48,382 nucleotides of DNA from Perkinsus olseni. Its lineage: Eukaryota; Perkinsozoa; Perkinsida. Shown piece by piece: positions 31,433 through 43,054 of the stretch. The position numbers were made by a program, and so were the translations under genes. The DNA is taken from the NCBI GenBank assembly GCA_013115125.1, contig JABANN010000240.1:1-48382 (forward strand), given 5' to 3'. The notes below the pieces were generated by a model. The model ran no database searches. It was not told the DNA's origin and was given only the letters and a program-made list of their open reading frames with translations. How positions within the stretch are numbered: position 1 is the stretch's first letter; every line of letters begins with the position of its first letter.

Positions 31433-34400
31433 CTATTCTGAAGTCACATCTTTGAGTTCTTTCTTGAGGGGAGTGTTGACGAATTTATGAAAAGTCTTGG
31501 CCGCCGAGGGCCCCTAAAACAGCAGCACTCGGCCTCATCGCCGGAGGGTTGAGCCTATCCTACCATCAGTTCAGTCATCGTTTCCACGTCCAACTTGACC
31601 AGCTTCTTCAGAGTATTAGCCTTTGGTGAATTACGCAGTACCGTCAAGATATGGGGTGTTATCCCAGGGCAGCTGAGGAGCAACTACATCGCAACACCCA
31701 CCTGAGGGACGGGGCTTACTTCAAGAGGATCTCGGAGGCGGCAGTCCTAGTGGAGGCCGGATTGGCACTCTGGGCCTTCTTCGATGCCAGGTCGAATTGG
31801 ACTACAGTAGAGAGACACTCAGCAGTGATGAGCAACTTCCTCCCGGTCATCAGCACCTGGCCCTCCTTCCTCGATGGTCTCATCAGCCATACTGCCCTCA
31901 ACTTTCTTCTTCATAGCCTCCACTGGATCTGGCTGTTGGACGGCCCTCACCTGCGCCATCTCCGACTATGGCAGCGCCATCACCATCGCCATCCACCCCA
32001 CCTTGAGTGCCACGAAGAGGTTGGCAGTGCTTCTGTCCGACAGGGACCACATGAGGCGAAGACTGGGGAAGTGCAGTACCAGAGCAACTGAGCAACATCA
32101 AAGAGAATGGGTGGAGGCGCAAACCTCCCCAGCAGCCCACGAGTACCAAGTCGTGATATATTATCGCTGTCGCTGATCCTGGCCGAGTTGCCCCTCATCA
32201 GAGCCCCGGCCTCGGTCTCCTGTACCTCTACTAGAAGGGAGGGCATACGGTAGTTGAAGGACATGCTCACTGCCTGACGATACCTAATGATAGGAGGAGG
32301 GCTAGTGCAGCAGCGGTGCCACAGAAACCGAGGAGGAGAGGGCGTACAGTCGGCCACTGGCAAGACTGCCTATGAGGTCCGGTAGAGCCTTCCTCTCAAT
32401 ACAGATATCCCGGGAGAGGATGAAGTCCCCGACTGGTAGGGTGTACTGGACAGAGTAGACGATAGAGATGATGTTCACCAATAGGAGCCCCTCACTGGTA
32501 GGAGGGTAAGGCCCTTCCGATGCAGCTCCAATGGCAAGTTGCTTCGCAGTTCCCTAACATCAACAATGACTGTCTGCCGCATCTCCTCCTCCCGCTTCCT
32601 CTTCCGACCGCCCGCCCGTGACGAAGCGGCTGCAACCCCTCCCACCGGTGTCTAAAATACATGGAATAATCGAACCCTCCTCGAGGTTTGTCTGACCGTG
32701 AGGGGCACCCATTCGTCCTTGGGCTTGGACGTCGCCACAGTCTTCTCCATACTGATGAGCTCGTGGAAGGCCTGCTGCTCCTGCACGCCCGACTGGGCTA
32801 ACCGTCGCGATTCATGAGAATTCAGCACTTGTATGATGACGGTGTGGACCAGTGGATCTGAAAGAGGTTATCCGAGGGAACGACTTAGGCCACTCGGGCC
32901 TACCTCCTCGGTTCTTCACGTAGGAAGTGTATCGCTCCGCTACCCTTATTGGCAGTATGGTGGGCGCATCGTATAAGAGTATCACATTCGGCTGGAACTC
33001 TGCTAGGCGGGTGGTCATATACCCGTCCCCCTTGAATGCATCCACCACGTTGATCATAACACTGAGCAAGGGGAGGAGTAGCTCAGATATGCCTGCCTCG
33101 ACAGCTACGGCGACTGACTACGGTACTGTACTTTATCAAGCTCTTCCTCAGTACGGCTTCACCGTTCTCCCCATTATCCACGATGACATCTCTCACCCCT
33201 TCCAGGGAGCGACTGCAGACGTTAGCACACCGGTCGGGCATATTATAGAGCTCCTCCTTGAGTAGGTCAGCCTCTTTCTTGAGAATGCCTGCCATAGTAC
33301 ACCATAGTACACCGGCAGAGGGTGTGAGGGGGCCGCACAGGAGAGCCTCACCGAGATTCGATCCAGCTTGCTTAGGTCTGTAGTAGTCATTGCTGCGCAT
33401 CTCGTAGAGGAGGCTTTGGAAGGACTGCAGCAGGGCTGCCTCGGGGCCTACACGACAGTGCTGTACTCTCCTCAGCCCACTGGCTGTGTCCTCCTCCCCT
33501 CACCCCGGTCCACCAATGTTTTAGTCATGTAGGAGGAGGTTTGAGCGTGGGTCACGACGGCTACTCTGATCTCGGGTAAACTAAAGGATGATGGCCCCTC
33601 CTTGAGGACTCGGACCGCTGAGAAGACATGCGTGGGGTGGAAGGGACGGAGCGTAGCTGGTAGAGCAGCATCATGATCAGCACCTTCATCGTTGATGGCC
33701 TTCTGGAGCATAGCCCATTTAGGAGGAGGGTCCATGTGTAGGTGTAGGCCTCGGGCATCGAAGTTGTACCTGCTCAAAGATCTCTGCCATCAGTACCCCG
33801 AGGTGGTACTGATGACCGCAGCGCCCTGGTGCGGTCTAGTACGGTAAGATTGCCGCGATGACCGCCCTGAGCGCTCTACCGAAAAGCGGCTCAGACCACC
33901 AACAAACCGCGCAGGATCAACACCCCCACGAAGGACTTGAGAGGAGTCCGGAGCAGACAACAACAGGAGTGAGAGCCTCGAGGTGGCCTACAGTCTCTGG
34001 CGTGCTTGGCTAATGAGCTTATAGGTAGCCCCGGCGTTCACCCAGGGTGAATCAGGATGGGCTGATATAGCATCCAGGAGGGATACGAAGAACTGCAGAA
34101 CAACAGCGTCGAGGATAAGTAGTGTAGGGATGCTTACCGCAGTGGCATCACCCGAGCGCAGCTTGTAAGTGAGCCTCTCCAACACGTCAGCGTCCCTGAT
34201 CATATTCTGTGTCCGTCGGCCCAGCTGGTCCCATACCTACTATAGAGGACTCCAGTGCACTCCTGCAGCTGTTGAGCACCGACCAAGGACAGCTGTGGGC
34301 GGAGTGTAAACCACTCATCGATGGCAGCTAGGCCACGGAGGGCACCTTTGGGCAGGCCTTGAGGGAAGATCGGTATACCTGAACCCAACAGGGAAAGCCG

Positions 34401-35699
34401 CATACGAAGTGGTGACGGGAATGCATTTCTTCCTGCCATCTTGGATGCAATAAAATCAGAGGGTTAACAATGATTTAGGACATACCGCACTTCACGGAAT
34501 TGAAGGTAATGGATGAGAAGATGGGAAGTGATTGAGGAAAATAATACCACCTCACCAACCAGTACTCAGACACCTCACAGGCCGCCTCCTATAATAATTG
34601 CTTGCGAAGGCTTATTACCAGCATCGATGACTCCTTTACTTTTGGCTATATCCTCAAAGTTAGCCTCGAGTATCGTATTCAAAGTCTTCTCAGCCTCCGC
34701 GATTTGGGCAGGGAGCGGTACTGGGAAAAAATCATACCACAGAGATCGATGCGATAACGACCACAGAGCCAGTGACGGTGCTCTTCGTACTGCTCAAGAC
34801 TCTGACGCCAGTAGTATCATCCTGAGCAGCTCGTTGCTGTCCATCCGCTGCCGTCTCGTCCTTCTCCTGCTTGAAGGACTCCATCACTTCAACTCGGAAG
34901 CGCGGCACCAACACTATCGATGAGGACCCTATCTGGAGCTCTCGAAGGAGGCCTGACCATCACCATGCCTAAACCAGTTGAATCTGCTATCGCCACTGCT
35001 ACTTTCAACGTTCATGAGGGTTCGACATCTAACGGGATTGTCGGTGAAGGCCGCAATGAATCCTCTCCCCTTCTGTTTCCTCTCACGGTAGAGTTCACAG
35101 GCGAACTGCTCACAGTGGGAAGTGGTGTGGGCGTTGAGGACCACCATACCGGCCACGATCTCGGTCGTAAGTCTATTGGTGAGGAAATCCGTTACCAGTA
35201 TCCTACTCGTTATCGCCAGACACCCACCGGCCAAGTACCTGGAGGATGCCGCCTCCAAGCACGTGACGAAGGAAAGTTGGTAGCAATCTTGGTGGTATTG
35301 AACAAACAAAATATAAGGGCTGTGATAACGCCTACATCTCATCCCTCTGCGTTGGTGCTACATCCGCTGTGACTGGAGTAGCCCCGATACACTCAGCCTC
35401 TCCCTCTCGAGCATTTATAACGAGTACCAAGGGCTCACCAACAGGACGGCAAGATTGGAGGCGTCGTAGTAGCGCCGATACCTGTCCGGACAGTGAAGGG
35501 TAGCTACCGAGGATGAGATATCCCCTACCAGCTCACACGCTCCGAGACCCTGGCCCATCACCACTAGAGCTCCTCCGCCTCCTCGGAGTTTGCCTTCTAT
35601 GTGCTCGGCGATTCGGGCGTGGTATGGTAGTGGCAAGAGTGCAATGCGGTTGCCAGAGGTGGTGGCAGGGTCAGCGACGGGAGACGAAGCAGTGGACAT
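31433..35699 (-). CDS. ERCC4: XPF/ERCC4/Rad1 structure-specific endonuclease subunit
   Basis: XPF pairs with ERCC1 to cut the 5' side of DNA bubbles and interstrand crosslinks. ATG 35699 starts near IALLPLPYHARIAEHIEG and the degenerate helicase motif ALVVMGQGLG. RYLAGGCLAITSRILVTDFL and RGFIAAFTDNPVR follow, then the helical insert (PDSPWVNAGATYKLISQARQ), MDPPPKWAMLQKAI and LAEFQPNVILLYDAP. The nuclease core is intact: VIVDVREL, then VGDFILSRDICIERKALPDL with the G-D, E-R-K and D residues, and ALVLHFPSLRLMWSLSD. The C terminus has the helix-hairpin-helix (CPGITPHILTVLRNSPK spliced to GPSAAKTFHKFVNTPLK), stop TAG 31433-31435. Roughly a dozen or more short introns interrupt it. The full domain set is present and the gene looks functional. 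Confidence 0.93.
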
Positions 35700-35778
35700 G
35701 GTAACGCATCAGCAATGAGGACAATTCTCCACCGACACCCAAGGAGCGGACAGCGAGGCAACACAAAGGCTCAATGGG

Positions 35779-36544
35779 CTACTCTGATGATGGGGACTCC
35801 TTCGAGCGAGCCACCGCAGTCACTGAGTCGATCTCGACGCCACGCCCTCCTGCGATGTCCCTTATCCACTCGTACAGCACCAATCGGCCCTGACAACAAC
35901 ATGGGCTCCAGCGAAGGGGCAGCAGCAGCTGCGTGAATACACAACACGATCATAAGTCCGAGTCTGAGTACCAAGCCAAGGGCCTCCCTACCGGGCACTT
36001 GTCCATCTGCAGGTAGAGTAGTACTGCCACTTTACATATATACCACAGAGGGAAGTGGAAGAGTAGAGTGCTGAGGCTCACTGACTCTACTAGAAGGATA
36101 CCTCCCAGGCAGACCCAGTACCTGAGAAGGAGTGCCAGGGAGAGGGGCTGGGGTGGCCATCACTGAAGCCATCGCTCAAGCTGCTTTCCATTGTGCTCAG
36201 GATCAGCCTCGAAGTCTCGGATGGCCTTCATGCTCCTCCTCGCTGGGTTCACCACTGCCACCGCCGTGCTAACAGCAATGGCTTCCACCACACTGAAGGC
36301 TGGAAACGCACCTTATCACGAAGGCCCCCCAGCCGACAAGAAGGCCTCCGCTCACAACAGCGAAGAGCACTGAGGTCAACAGACCCGGCTCAACACCGAG
36401 GAGGCCGGAGAGCTGGCAGAGGACGGGGACTTCGCGGCAACGTTCGTCCAATGCTCTGAAGGTGTCCTCTAGCGAGCCTTCGTCTACAGTCTTGCTACTA
36501 CCGACGGAAGCTGTCTCTGGCATTGGGGCGAGAACAAACACCAT
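35779..36544 (-). CDS. REEP/DP1/Yop1 family ER-shaping protein
   Basis: REEP5/DP1-type hairpin proteins bend ER tubules. ATG 36544 (or 36523) leads to LEDTFRALDERCREVPVLCQ, then the first hairpin LTSVLFAVVSGGLLVGWGAF. The next exon has NPARRSMKAIRDFEADPE, the usual YPAYxSxKAI region with the aromatic residues changed. An intron ending CTTCTCAG leads to YWVCLGGILLVESVSLSTLL, FHFPLWYICKVAVLLYLQMD, and after a further intron VLYEWIRDIAGGRG near the end (TAG 35779-35781). Domain order and length of about 190 residues agree with the family. It lies 86 bases after the RabGAP gene and 80 before XPF. Confidence 0.8.
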
Positions 36545-36629
36545 TTCGCGTGGAGAGGTGATTACTACACAACAGTAAGAGGGAGGGATGGAAAAGTGAC
36601 AGTAGAGGGTGATGGCACGATGACTATCA

Positions 36630-38174
36630 TCAACTGGGGCTGATGATGAGCTCGACACCCTGATCTCGAGATGGTGTGGTAGTAGCCCAGAGCACGGCAG
36701 CGGCAGCACAGACGATAGCCCCGAGGCAACCGGCTGCCACAGGAACAGCCTTCCTGATGTCTGTAGTGAAACCAAAACACTTGGAGCCTTTACCTGACCA
36801 CAGGCCAGATAAAGTCAACGAGCAGACATAGCGCAATGTCTTCTCACCTCCAGGCGGAGGGGTGACGAACCTCCGTTGGTCCTTCACAAGCTCCTTGTCC
36901 CTTCTCTTCTGGATGTTACCCCTCTCCTTCTCATCAGCTACTTGACACAGCAGTCTCTTGCTGAATATGCAGCTACACCGGGGCATCCGTTGGGCTGCCT
37001 TCAGCCTCAAGAGCCTCGGCAAGGGAAACGCGTCCCTTACACACAGCCATACCATGTCTATCAGGCGCTCTAGCGAAGGCATATCCAAGGTCGAAGGAAG
37101 GTTTTGACAGAATTGATGGACATGGGGCATATCGAAAGGCTCCACCTGTAGTATGTCGTCTCGATGCATGATGAGGAGGCAGGCTACATAATAGTAGATA
37201 ACGGCCGGATGGCTCGACAGCAAGGAGTCCATCAGCCTCTGGGACATCTCCAGTGTTGGCAAGTTGTGGGCCATCCAGGTGAGGACCCAGGGGACGGCGA
37301 AGTGGGGGGATTGGATATCGGCCTTGCTGAGGGCTCGATAGAGGTCGGGGTCGAGGGCCTCTAAGAGGGCAAAGGAAAGGTCTAGTCCTGGTAGGAGGGC
37401 GTATTGGAAGGGGTAAAAGCACAGGTCCGAGAGGTAGAACAGACAGAGGCGATCCAGCATAGCACAACAGCGAGAGGTACCTGATGATGATGAGTTGGGG
37501 GAAGAGCGGTAGGCAGGGGATAGCCTACTGGGCTCCACTTCAAGGAGTGCCAACGCTATATCATGAAGGCCTTGGTAGTAGTGTAGATGGCCTTCGTGTC
37601 TGCCAACTACGTCCACCAATACCGCAGCCAAGGCCCGCTGCTTCCTCTTCCGTATACTCAGGCGCACGACCGAGCCCTGACCCCTCCAGGAGTTGCCGCT
37701 CCTCGCAACGTCTCTACTGATGACAGGGTAGGACTTCTCTACCTCCTGTAGTGAGGGGAGCTCTCCCTCCTCTTGCTGTGCCGGTGAGGACTCTGCCGCC
37801 GCCGCCGAGAGCCCAAGCAAGGCTGACCACACGCTACGACGTATACTGGAGTTGACGAACCCGAAGGGGGAGTGGGCCAACATTTGGAGCTCATGGAGGT
37901 CGATAACAGGCTCAGCTGCGAGGGCACGGAAGATACGCTGTATCTGTAATAAGAGGGAATCTTTGGACCGCAAGGTCTGCCCTTGTTCAACCTGTTGCTG
38001 TCGGCGTTTCTTCACGGTTCCCGGGCCAATGGCAGCGTGGGAAGCCCTACTGGAGCCTCGCAGGAGGGCCTCGTAGGGGGGAACCTCTGCCTTGGGGGAG
38101 GCTGCTGTGGAGTCGCTGCTGTCGTCCACTGCCGCATAGCGTCGTCTACGAGGTGGGGACATGGCGAAGGGCAT
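36630..38174 (-). CDS. TBC1D20/Gyp8-type Rab GTPase-activating protein
   Basis: A single exon; the frame opens further upstream at TTG, but the first ATGs are at 38174 and 38162. The TBC domain runs about residues 90-380: SSIRRSVWSALLGL, the arginine-finger motif in YPVISRDVARSG, and the glutamine finger in LHYYQGLHDIALALLE. FAVPWVLTWMAHNLPTLE and HPAVIYYYVACLLIMHRDD follow. The YYQGxHDI form and the C-terminal transmembrane helix (VPVAAGCLGAIVCAAAAVLW) match TBC1D20, an ER-anchored GAP for Rab1-type GTPases. Both catalytic fingers are kept, so it should be active. Lack of introns is unusual for this window. Confidence 0.9.
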   Translation of the reverse strand: MPFAMSPPRRRRYAAVDDSSDSTAASPKAEVPPYEALLRGSSRASHAAIGPGTVKKRRQQQVEQGQTLRSKDSLLLQIQRIFRALAAEPVIDLHELQMLAHSPFGFVNSSIRRSVWSALLGLSAAAAESSPAQQEEGELPSLQEVEKSYPVISRDVARSGNSWRGQGSVVRLSIRKRKQRALAAVLVDVVGRHEGHLHYYQGLHDIALALLEVEPSRLSPAYRSSPNSSSSGTSRCCAMLDRLCLFYLSDLCFYPFQYALLPGLDLSFALLEALDPDLYRALSKADIQSPHFAVPWVLTWMAHNLPTLEMSQRLMDSLLSSHPAVIYYYVACLLIMHRDDILQVEPFDMPHVHQFCQNLPSTLDMPSLERLIDMVWLCVRDAFPLPRLLRLKAAQRMPRCSCIFSKRLLCQVADEKERGNIQKRRDKELVKDQRRFVTPPPGGEKTLRYVCSLTLSGLWSGKGSKCFGFTTDIRKAVPVAAGCLGAIVCAAAAVLWATTTPSRDQGVELIISPS

Positions 38175-38369
38175 TCTTAGAAAAACTGTGATACCAGAAC
38201 AACGACCCGTCAACTAGACTCGAGACGATGATTCAGGCTGGCCTACAAGACGGTTCAAGAAAGGTGCAAGCTGTGGTAGTTGATGATGATAATGACGACC
38301 TGGGCGGCCTCGCATGGCCCAAGAGTACAGTAGAGGGGCCAGCCCTGACACTAAACGTGGTGGTTGTCG

Positions 38370-40034
38370 TCAATGCCACTGATACAAAGTTGATGATGAT
38401 GGCCTTGAATTAACAGCCTTGGCAACCATCTTCATGTAGTCCCATCGTAGTAGTATTTCGCCATGGTCTATGCTGTCCAATATGATAGTCTTGACCCCTC
38501 CTCTCACAGTACACTCGGCATAGACATCCTGTACCGGCACCACATGATCTCTTTCGGAGAGGAAGACTACCGACCCCTCGGGGAGCTCACAGGGGAACAT
38601 TACGCACTGCATCCAGAAGAAGTTACGGAAGAGGCAACAGGCTATGCCCACCTCCTGAGAGGCTATGTACCGGAGGAACTTGGCAAAGGGACGAACAGGC
38701 CTCTTATAGAGGAAGTTGGCGCAGACGTCAGGTAGCTGTAGATGGATACTCACTGGATCCACCAATACCACACGACAGTGGGAATACAGCTCGGGGCAGT
38801 AGTGCCTGAGCCATGCTATAGTGAAAGTGCCGAAGGAGTGGCCAGCCAAGCAGAGGCGTTGATGACCTTCAGGCACGCCATGCTGTCTGAGGGCACACTC
38901 AACGCCCTTAGCGTACTCCTCTGCAGGGATGACCTCAGCCCAGGGGTCCATCGATACCCAGGGCAACTCGAAGAGGAAGTGCGTCCCTGCTGTGAAGGTG
39001 GGTAGGAAGGGCATGTAGGTGGTGAACCCAATGCCCAGACCATGAAAGAACACCAAGGCCTCCTCGCCTGCCTTCTCAGTACGGCTTCTCTTGTACCAGT
39101 AGGTTACCTTACCCATACGATAGTGACGGTAACCCAGCAAGCGCAAGCCTATGGACCCCAGGAGCTTCAACCCTTTAATGGCGAGGTAGAACACGAATGG
39201 TCTGTGGACAGCCATCACCGGATCTAGAGTCTGACGATTGATCTTAACCTGAGGGGGACCTATCGAAGGCCGTCGACGGAGAAGATACTACATCGCCCCT
39301 GCCTGGCTTTATAGGGAAGCTATGATCCCTCGTCACACGCTCCTTTACAGTCTCCACCCACTGTAGCTCAGACGAGTCCAGTGCCTGGGAGAAGGCCACC
39401 ATGAGGTACTTTGTGCGAGGCTGGTGATGACCTCCAAATGCTTGTAGTAGAAGGCCCAGGCGAAGAACTCGGATATATTCTCATCTCGAAGGTCCTCCTG
39501 CTCCACCCCTGGCTCGAACCTGCAGCACCATCATCAGCCTCGAGACCAGTACTACCGACTATCGACGACAGACTATGGACGAATTTAATAGTCGAGAGAG
39601 CCCAACCTACGTAAGGCCATTGATTCGAAAGTCTTACTGTTCTCAAGACAACTTAAGCCGAATGTACGAGTAGTTTAGCGACTCTACACTTTCCCTAAAA
39701 TTCCCAATTCTCCCATAGCTGCCAGTAGAGTGTTCCAGCCGTCCTCGCTACTACTACCATCCCTTCAAGAGGCGCCACAGCCCTTCAGGATGCCGCTTTA
39801 GCATCTCAGTCACCTTCTCCAGCACATAATCTCGACGGTCATCCGGTACTTCAGGCACCACTGCCGGGGTCTCACTCTGCCTGGCTACATGCCTGCGGTA
39901 CCTACCTACCCGATACCACACCAACCTACCCACCACTACTACTACTACCAGATATAGAACAACACCTCGACCAGTGCCCAGAGAGCCCCCATGAAAGGCA
40001 GCAGTGTACGCTTCCAGGAAGAAGCCACTACCAT
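38370..40034 (-). CDS. Alpha/beta hydrolase with N-terminal membrane anchor, copy 1
   Basis: ATG 40034 starts MVVASSWKRTLLPFMGALWA, a transmembrane anchor. Short introns lead to YRRHVARQSETPAVVPEVPD and RHPEGLWRLLKGW, and a long one (about 240 bases) to FEPGVEQEDLRDENISEFFA. The catalytic exon reads ALVFFHGLGIGFTTYMPFL, the nucleophile elbow LAGHSFGTF (serine), VVLVDPVSIHLQLPDVC, FLSERDHVVPVQDVY (acid) and SIDHGEILL (histidine). The triad is therefore complete. This layout matches a family of membrane-bound hydrolases common in fungi and protists, substrate unknown but probably a lipid ester. A paralogue with the same intron positions lies directly upstream on the same strand. Confidence 0.85.
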
Positions 40035-40289
40035 CGCCACATTGATGATGATGATAGACTAACTACTTACTAGGTTTAGCAGCTGTAACGAATCCCCAGC
40101 CCCTGTGACGACGACTGCTCAACACGACAGAGTTATTCGATAGTAGAATAAAAATGGCAACTACTCCTACTACCAATAGTGACGGATGCTGCTGGTGGTG
40201 AAACTGCTAAGGGAAATTCACAATACAAAAGGCAGCATATAAAATGATGAAGGGAAGGCCGATTGTTACACATAGTAGACAGTGAGGAT

Positions 40290-42130
40290 TTACTGCGCAT
40301 TCAGGACCTTAGTGACCTCTCTAAGATACTCAGGCACACCAAGATACCATCCATGGTCTATACCCTTCAACAGCCTAGTATCCACACCAGCTCGTTGGCA
40401 CCCAGTATAAACATCATGTACTGGCACCACATGGTCGTACTCTGATAGGAATACAGTAGTGTCCTCCGGTAGTTCTTCAGGGAAGATAACAGACTGCATC
40501 CAGAAGAAGTCTCTATGCAGGGAGCAGGCTATGCCCAGCTCCTCAGAGGCAATGTAACGTAAAAAGCGCATGAAGAAGCGACGAGGCTTACGGTAGAGGA
40601 AGTTCAAGCAGACATCCGGCAGGTTGAGGTAGATGCAGACAGGGTCCACCAATACCACCCTACTACGATCGAAGACGTCAGGGCAGTGACGCTTGATCCA
40701 TACAACAGGCAAACTGCCAAAGGAATGGCCAGCCAAGCACACCCTCTGGGTGTCGGTTACGCCGCGATCCTTGAGGGCCATCTTAACATCAACAGCATAC
40801 TCATCATCAGGAATAACCTCTGCTAGAGGGTTCATCGATATCCATGGCATCTCGAAGAGGAATTGGGTTGGCTGGTGCAACTTGAATAACATGGTGAGAT
40901 AGGTGACCAAACCGATACCAATGCCATGGAAGAATACGAAGACCTCTTGGGAGCTCTCACCCTGGTCCAACAACGTCTCCTCTAAAGCTGGCTGAGACCG
41001 GTACCAGTACTTTACCCTACCACTACTGTAATGGTGATAGCCTCTAAGACGCAGTATAGCAGCACCGAAGGCCTTGGCTAGGTACACACCACAATAGAAC
41101 GATAAGGGATGGTAGTTGGACACTATTGGATCGATGGTGTTACGCACAGTCTTAACCTGATACCATAACAACAGCTGTCGCGGGGAGGGAATGATCAGTG
41201 AATGATGCTACATCAGCTCTGCCTGGCTTAGGACTGTATCCATACTTATCATAGATCTTGCCCTTAGCCTTCTCTACCCAACGCCACTCCGATGCAGTGA
41301 GATCCTGAAGGGAAGTGCCTTTCGGGTACACGACGCGACTGTGGTTGTTACAGCAGTGTCCTTATAACAAAAGGCCCACGCTAGCATCTCATTCAAGTTG
41401 TCTTGTCGTAGATCTTGCTGTGCTATACTTGGATAAAACCTGAGAATGATAATCAGACAACCGAAATCATAATGAGAGTCTCGTAGCGAGTTCAAGTATC
41501 TCCCTCAGCACTACTCCTAGTGGACCATCGCTCCCAAAGGTATGAGCTGGCTTCACAGTGCCACCCGTAGCGAACGTTAGCTAACCAAGAGTCCAGCTGC
41601 CTTCTTTTACTACCATCCCTTCAGCAACCGCCACACTCCATCTGGGTAATACTGCCCCAGATCCAATACATGATTGAAAACAAAATCTCGTTGCTCGCTC
41701 GACACCACGGGTATGACAGCGGGTGTAGCATTACGAAGAGCTAAACGACGTCGGTACCTTACACAGGAGGGGGCTCATGTAGAGGAGGCGGTAGTAGTAG
41801 TTAGGCGAGGAGGGGTACCATAAGAGGTAACTGCCCTCAGCAGCTGCAGCCCAGAGTGGGAGGAATTTAATAACGTAACCCATAGTGAAAAGAAGAGCAC
41901 TGTCACTACTATTACCAGATGTAGGCCATCCCTTCGGCCAGGGCCCATAATAATATGAACCCAACTACCATAGTAGGTAGGAGTGTATGTTGATGGTAGT
42001 CAGAAGGAAGTACGCCCTCCTCCAGGAGTTGCTCATCTCCCAGTTGACCTTGCACGTCTGACATTATTTCCGTAATATACTTATCTATCACAAGGCACTC
42101 CCCTACCACAACACCCTCCCAACGCCACAT
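40290..42130 (-). CDS. Alpha/beta hydrolase with N-terminal membrane anchor, copy 2
   Basis: Tandem paralogue of the gene at 38370-40034. The start is ATG 42130 or 42064 (MSDVQGQLGDEQLLEEGVLP); the anchor is TLLPTMVVGFILLWALAEGM. A long intron leads to YRRRLALRNATPAVIPVVSS and PDGVWRLLKGW, another to FYPSIAQQDLRQDNLNEMLA. The catalytic exon carries FVFFHGIGIGLVTYLTMLF, LAGHSFGSL, VVLVDPVCIYLNLPDVCLNF, FLSEYDHVVPVHDVY and GIDHGWYLG, so all triad positions are kept. Exon borders agree with copy 1 (for example the W-F junction and the acceptor before the VK exon), while introns differ in length, so the duplication is old enough for introns to diverge. Confidence 0.85.
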
Positions 42131-42160
42131 CCATCACTCAATAGAAACGTTCCGAGGACA

Positions 42161-42928
42161 TCAGCCATCACTACGGTTAGACGTCCGGCGTGGCCGCTTG
42201 GCCTGGTGGTCTTCGGTATCCTCAAGGAGCCCCATAGGTCCAACCATGTCCTCCTCCTTAACCTCATCGGAGCCGAGCACAAACTTAACAACATTATGAG
42301 CCGCCTCCAGGGTCTAAAATGATAAGACGAGCGTAGCACCCAGCTGTATCCACTTGGTAGTAGTACCTCCTCACTAACGTTAGGTACCGACTCAATGGCA
42401 GTGTATACGTATACATCACTATTAGCGCATAGCTTGGTGTTGTTGAGAAGCTCACAGGAGCACTGATGAGGCAGGCCGTGGCTGTTGAGGAGATCTAGGG
42501 CCTACGATGAGAGATGAGTGAGGGGACATGATCTCGGGCTATTACCTTGGGTATCCGATCTTGCCGAAGGTTACTAGTATGCAACTCATCCACAAGATAC
42601 GAGCTCAACCTCTTGAAAAGATTCTCCCTGAGAGGATACTCAGTGGCAACTCCCTAGAACCTGTCCCCGTACATTCTCAGTTTATCATGTGAAGGTTCCT
42701 CCTCCTCCACAGGCCCCACTGCAGCCCTCGGTGAGCCGCCGCCCTCAGAGCTGCCTGGACTCGAGGGTGAAGATGACGCTAGTGCAGCTGCCTTGTCCTG
42801 GCTAGCAGCATTAACAACTCTGTCCCTCATGCCTTTACTACCTCCTCTAACCTCTTCCTCTCCTCATTAAGAATCTCCATCACCTCCCAGTTCAACAGTT
42901 CATGCTCGCAGGCGTCCAATACTCGCAT
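42161..42928 (-). CDS. RNA polymerase III subunit RPC9 (CRCP)-like, Rpb4 family
   Basis: ATG 42928 gives MRVLDACEHELLNWEVMEIL, close to the RPC9 N terminus (VxDA...LLxNxEV). An intron leads to an insertion rich in serine, glycine and acid (ASSSPSSPGSSEGGGSP). Then LFKRLSSYLVDELHTSNLRQ, and after a GTAATA...CATCGTAG intron ALDLLNSHGLPHQCSCELLN, matching the RPC9 segment with a short loop before the helix pair. A last exon (TLEAAHNVVKFVLGSDEVKE) ends with a basic nuclear-type tail. RPC9 with RPC8 forms the Pol III stalk. Resemblance is strongest at the N terminus; the rest is moderate. Confidence 0.6.
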
Positions 42929-43054
42929 GCCAATAACAACAACAACGACAAGGTTGTGGTTTGAGAAAGTTGGCACTCTTGGCTCAACTTGCCTATCTTG
43001 CGTTTCCTCAACGCCATCATCTCCTCTGCATCTTGCATCCCTATTCCTCTTACC
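42929..43054. promoter_or_regulatory. Divergent intergenic gap, candidate bidirectional promoter
   Basis: Only 126 bases separate the ATG of the minus-strand RPC9-like gene (42928) from the ATG of the plus-strand REXO4 gene (43055). This is the strand switch of the window. No TATA box is obvious. Confidence 0.55.

Noticed and set aside
36269-36775. Minus-strand frame of 168 codons overlapping the TBC gene end
   Set aside because: Its first half is a shadow of the RabGAP frame. Only the part from ATG 36544 is coding, as exon 1 of the REEP gene.
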